From: Synechococcus sp. CBW1004
Lineage (GTDB): Bacteria; Cyanobacteriota; Cyanobacteriia; PCC-6307; Cyanobiaceae
Reading direction: 5' to 3'
Assembly (NCBI RefSeq): GCF_015840715.1
Contig: NZ_CP060397.1
Location: forward strand, 1,364,001 to 1,428,000
DNA length: 64,000 nucleotides
The translations under genes were made by a program, and so were the position numbers. How positions within the stretch are numbered: the first letter of the stretch is position 1; each line of letters opens with the position of its first letter. Below are positions 62,846-64,000 of this stretch, piece after piece. The notes below the pieces were generated by a model, which ran no database searches, had not been told where the DNA came from, and saw only the letters and a program-made list of their open reading frames with translations.

Positions 62846-64000
62846 TCAGCCCAACTCAAGGCTGAGCTGTTGCTGATTGGCAGAACCGGAGTCCTGGGAG
62901 CGCCGTCTGCGGCTGACGCCGTTGCGGGGGGTCTTCAAACCCGAGCGGCGCGAGCCATGCCGCTCCTGAATGGCATCTGCCGTGCGGCGAAAGGCCTCAC
63001 TCCCACGCACCGCCCACACCTTCTCCCGTGCCTCACGGGCGGCCTGCCGGTGATCGAGAAGCGGCAACGGGTACTCGTCGCCCAGGACACAGCCCGCCGC
63101 CCGTTGCTCCGCGTCGCTCATCGTCCAGGGGGTGTGGAGATACACCACCGGCACCATCGCGAGCTCCGGCAGCCAGTGGCGCAGGAACAGGCCCTGCGGG
63201 TCCTGATCGAGCCCCTGCTTGATCGGGTTGTAGATCCGCACGATGTTGATCCCCGTCGTTCCCGCCTGCATCTGGCACTGGTTCCAGTGGATGCCGGGCT
63301 CGTAGTCGACGAACAGGCGGGCCAGCACCAGGCCGCTGTCGCGCCAGTGGATCCACAGGTGCTGGCTGGCCACCGCCATCAGCATCGCCCGCATCCGGAA
63401 ATTGATCCAGCCTTCCGCGATCAGGGCCCGCATGCAGGCATCGACGAACGGCCAGCCGGTGCGCCCCTCGCTCCAGGCCTGCAGCCGCTCGGCATCGGTG
63501 TCGCGCAGGCCGGCGTAGGCGGGATGAGCATCGCGGACCTCCAGCTCCGGTTCGCTTTCGAGCTTCTGAATGAAGTGGCAGTGCCAGTGCAGCCGCTCCT
63601 CAAAAGCGCGCGGACCGCCGCCCCGGCGGCTGGCCTGCACCACCTCCCGCAGCGACAGCGTGCCGAAGGCGAGATGGGGGGACAGGCGCGAGCAGGCCGA
63701 TGACGCCGTCAGCGGACTGGAAAGCCCGCGGGCATAGCCGCGGCCCCGCTCCTTCAGAAAACTCTCCAGCAGATCCAGGCCGGCGCGGCGGCCTCCCGGC
63801 TGACGCCCTGGGCAGGGATCGGGCTCCAGGCCCAGATCGGCCCCCGCAGGAATCGGCCCCGGGGCCCAGTTCCCCTCCAGGGGCTGCAGACGATCCGGAG
63901 CCGGTAAGGGCTCGCATCCCATCCGCTCCTCCCAGCGGCGAGCCCAGCCATCACGGTTGCGCAGCCGCCGCACGACACCGTTCTGGGGAACCTCCCGCCA
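62846..64000 (-). CDS. Photolyase/cryptochrome-family FAD protein (5' partial)
   Basis: The frame is open to the window edge: 385 codons, beginning WREVPQNGVVRRLRNRDGWA, so the N-terminal antenna domain is cut off. Visible are the family's FAD domain motifs SRLSPHLAFGTLSLREV, the LHWHCHFIQKLE region, the GWPFVDACMRALIAEGWINFRMR segment and DYEPGIHWNQCQMQAGTTGIN. It could repair UV dimers or act as a cryptochrome; the C-terminal tail is Arg/Ser rich. It converges with the TA module. Confidence 0.9.
   Translation of the reverse strand, partial: WREVPQNGVVRRLRNRDGWARRWEERMGCEPLPAPDRLQPLEGNWAPGPIPAGADLGLEPDPCPGRQPGGRRAGLDLLESFLKERGRGYARGLSSPLTASSACSRLSPHLAFGTLSLREVVQASRRGGGPRAFEERLHWHCHFIQKLESEPELEVRDAHPAYAGLRDTDAERLQAWSEGRTGWPFVDACMRALIAEGWINFRMRAMLMAVASQHLWIHWRDSGLVLARLFVDYEPGIHWNQCQMQAGTTGINIVRIYNPIKQGLDQDPQGLFLRHWLPELAMVPVVYLHTPWTMSDAEQRAAGCVLGDEYPLPLLDHRQAAREAREKVWAVRGSEAFRRTADAIQERHGSRRSGLKTPRNGVSRRRRSQDSGSANQQQLSLELG

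Overview
The window is high-GC (roughly 65-70%) bacterial DNA that looks like a picocyanobacterium of the Cyanobium/Synechococcus type. This is an inference from hemL, a long-form FtsH, Fe-superoxide dismutase, LexA with a picocyanobacterial-type box, Nif11-like small proteins, NDH-2 and several small proteins of cyanobacterial type. No photosynthesis gene is present to confirm it. Both ends cut genes: heme-copper oxidase subunit I at the left and a photolyase/cryptochrome-family gene at the right.

Left part (1-18.8 kb): a respiratory and sugar-oxidation neighbourhood. A type-A2 oxidase (subunits I and III) runs directly into a GMC oxidoreductase and a GH63-type glucosidase. A second GMC oxidoreductase and an OprB-like porin follow. 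A CLC transporter, a GlcG/HbpS-like protein, a Nif11-like peptide, a gluconolactonase and a cupin lie on the other strand. glgX (broken by a frameshift), an SDR glucose dehydrogenase, a two-domain VOC protein and DoxX complete the block. Together they suggest release of glucose from a glucoside or glycogen, oxidation to gluconolactone and gluconate, and electron delivery to oxygen.

Middle (18.8-36.4 kb): NDH-2, an orphan winged-helix regulator, a complete branched-chain/neutral amino-acid ABC transporter immediately downstream of hemL, glcD, TauE/SafE, ChrA, an Rrf2 regulator, an SQR-like flavoprotein and a GT39 membrane glycosyltransferase. From 36.4 to 46.1 kb an intact IS5-family element precedes ribD, mscS, DUF427, a second Nif11-like protein, an HMCES/YedK protein, ftsH, argF and lexA.

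Accessory patch (46.2-49.3 kb): tRNA-Ala(GGC) with a terminator, an IS66-family element with recognisable inverted ends, and two truncated genes (an AbiEii-like C-terminus and an orphan) meeting head to head. Beyond it lie a PilZ-like protein, a CDF transporter, a b561-type cytochrome, a P-type ATPase, a FIST sensor overlapping a GGDEF-EAL protein, lnt, a phasin-like protein, an FKBP isomerase, sodB, a Phd/VapC-type toxin-antitoxin pair and the photolyase-like gene.
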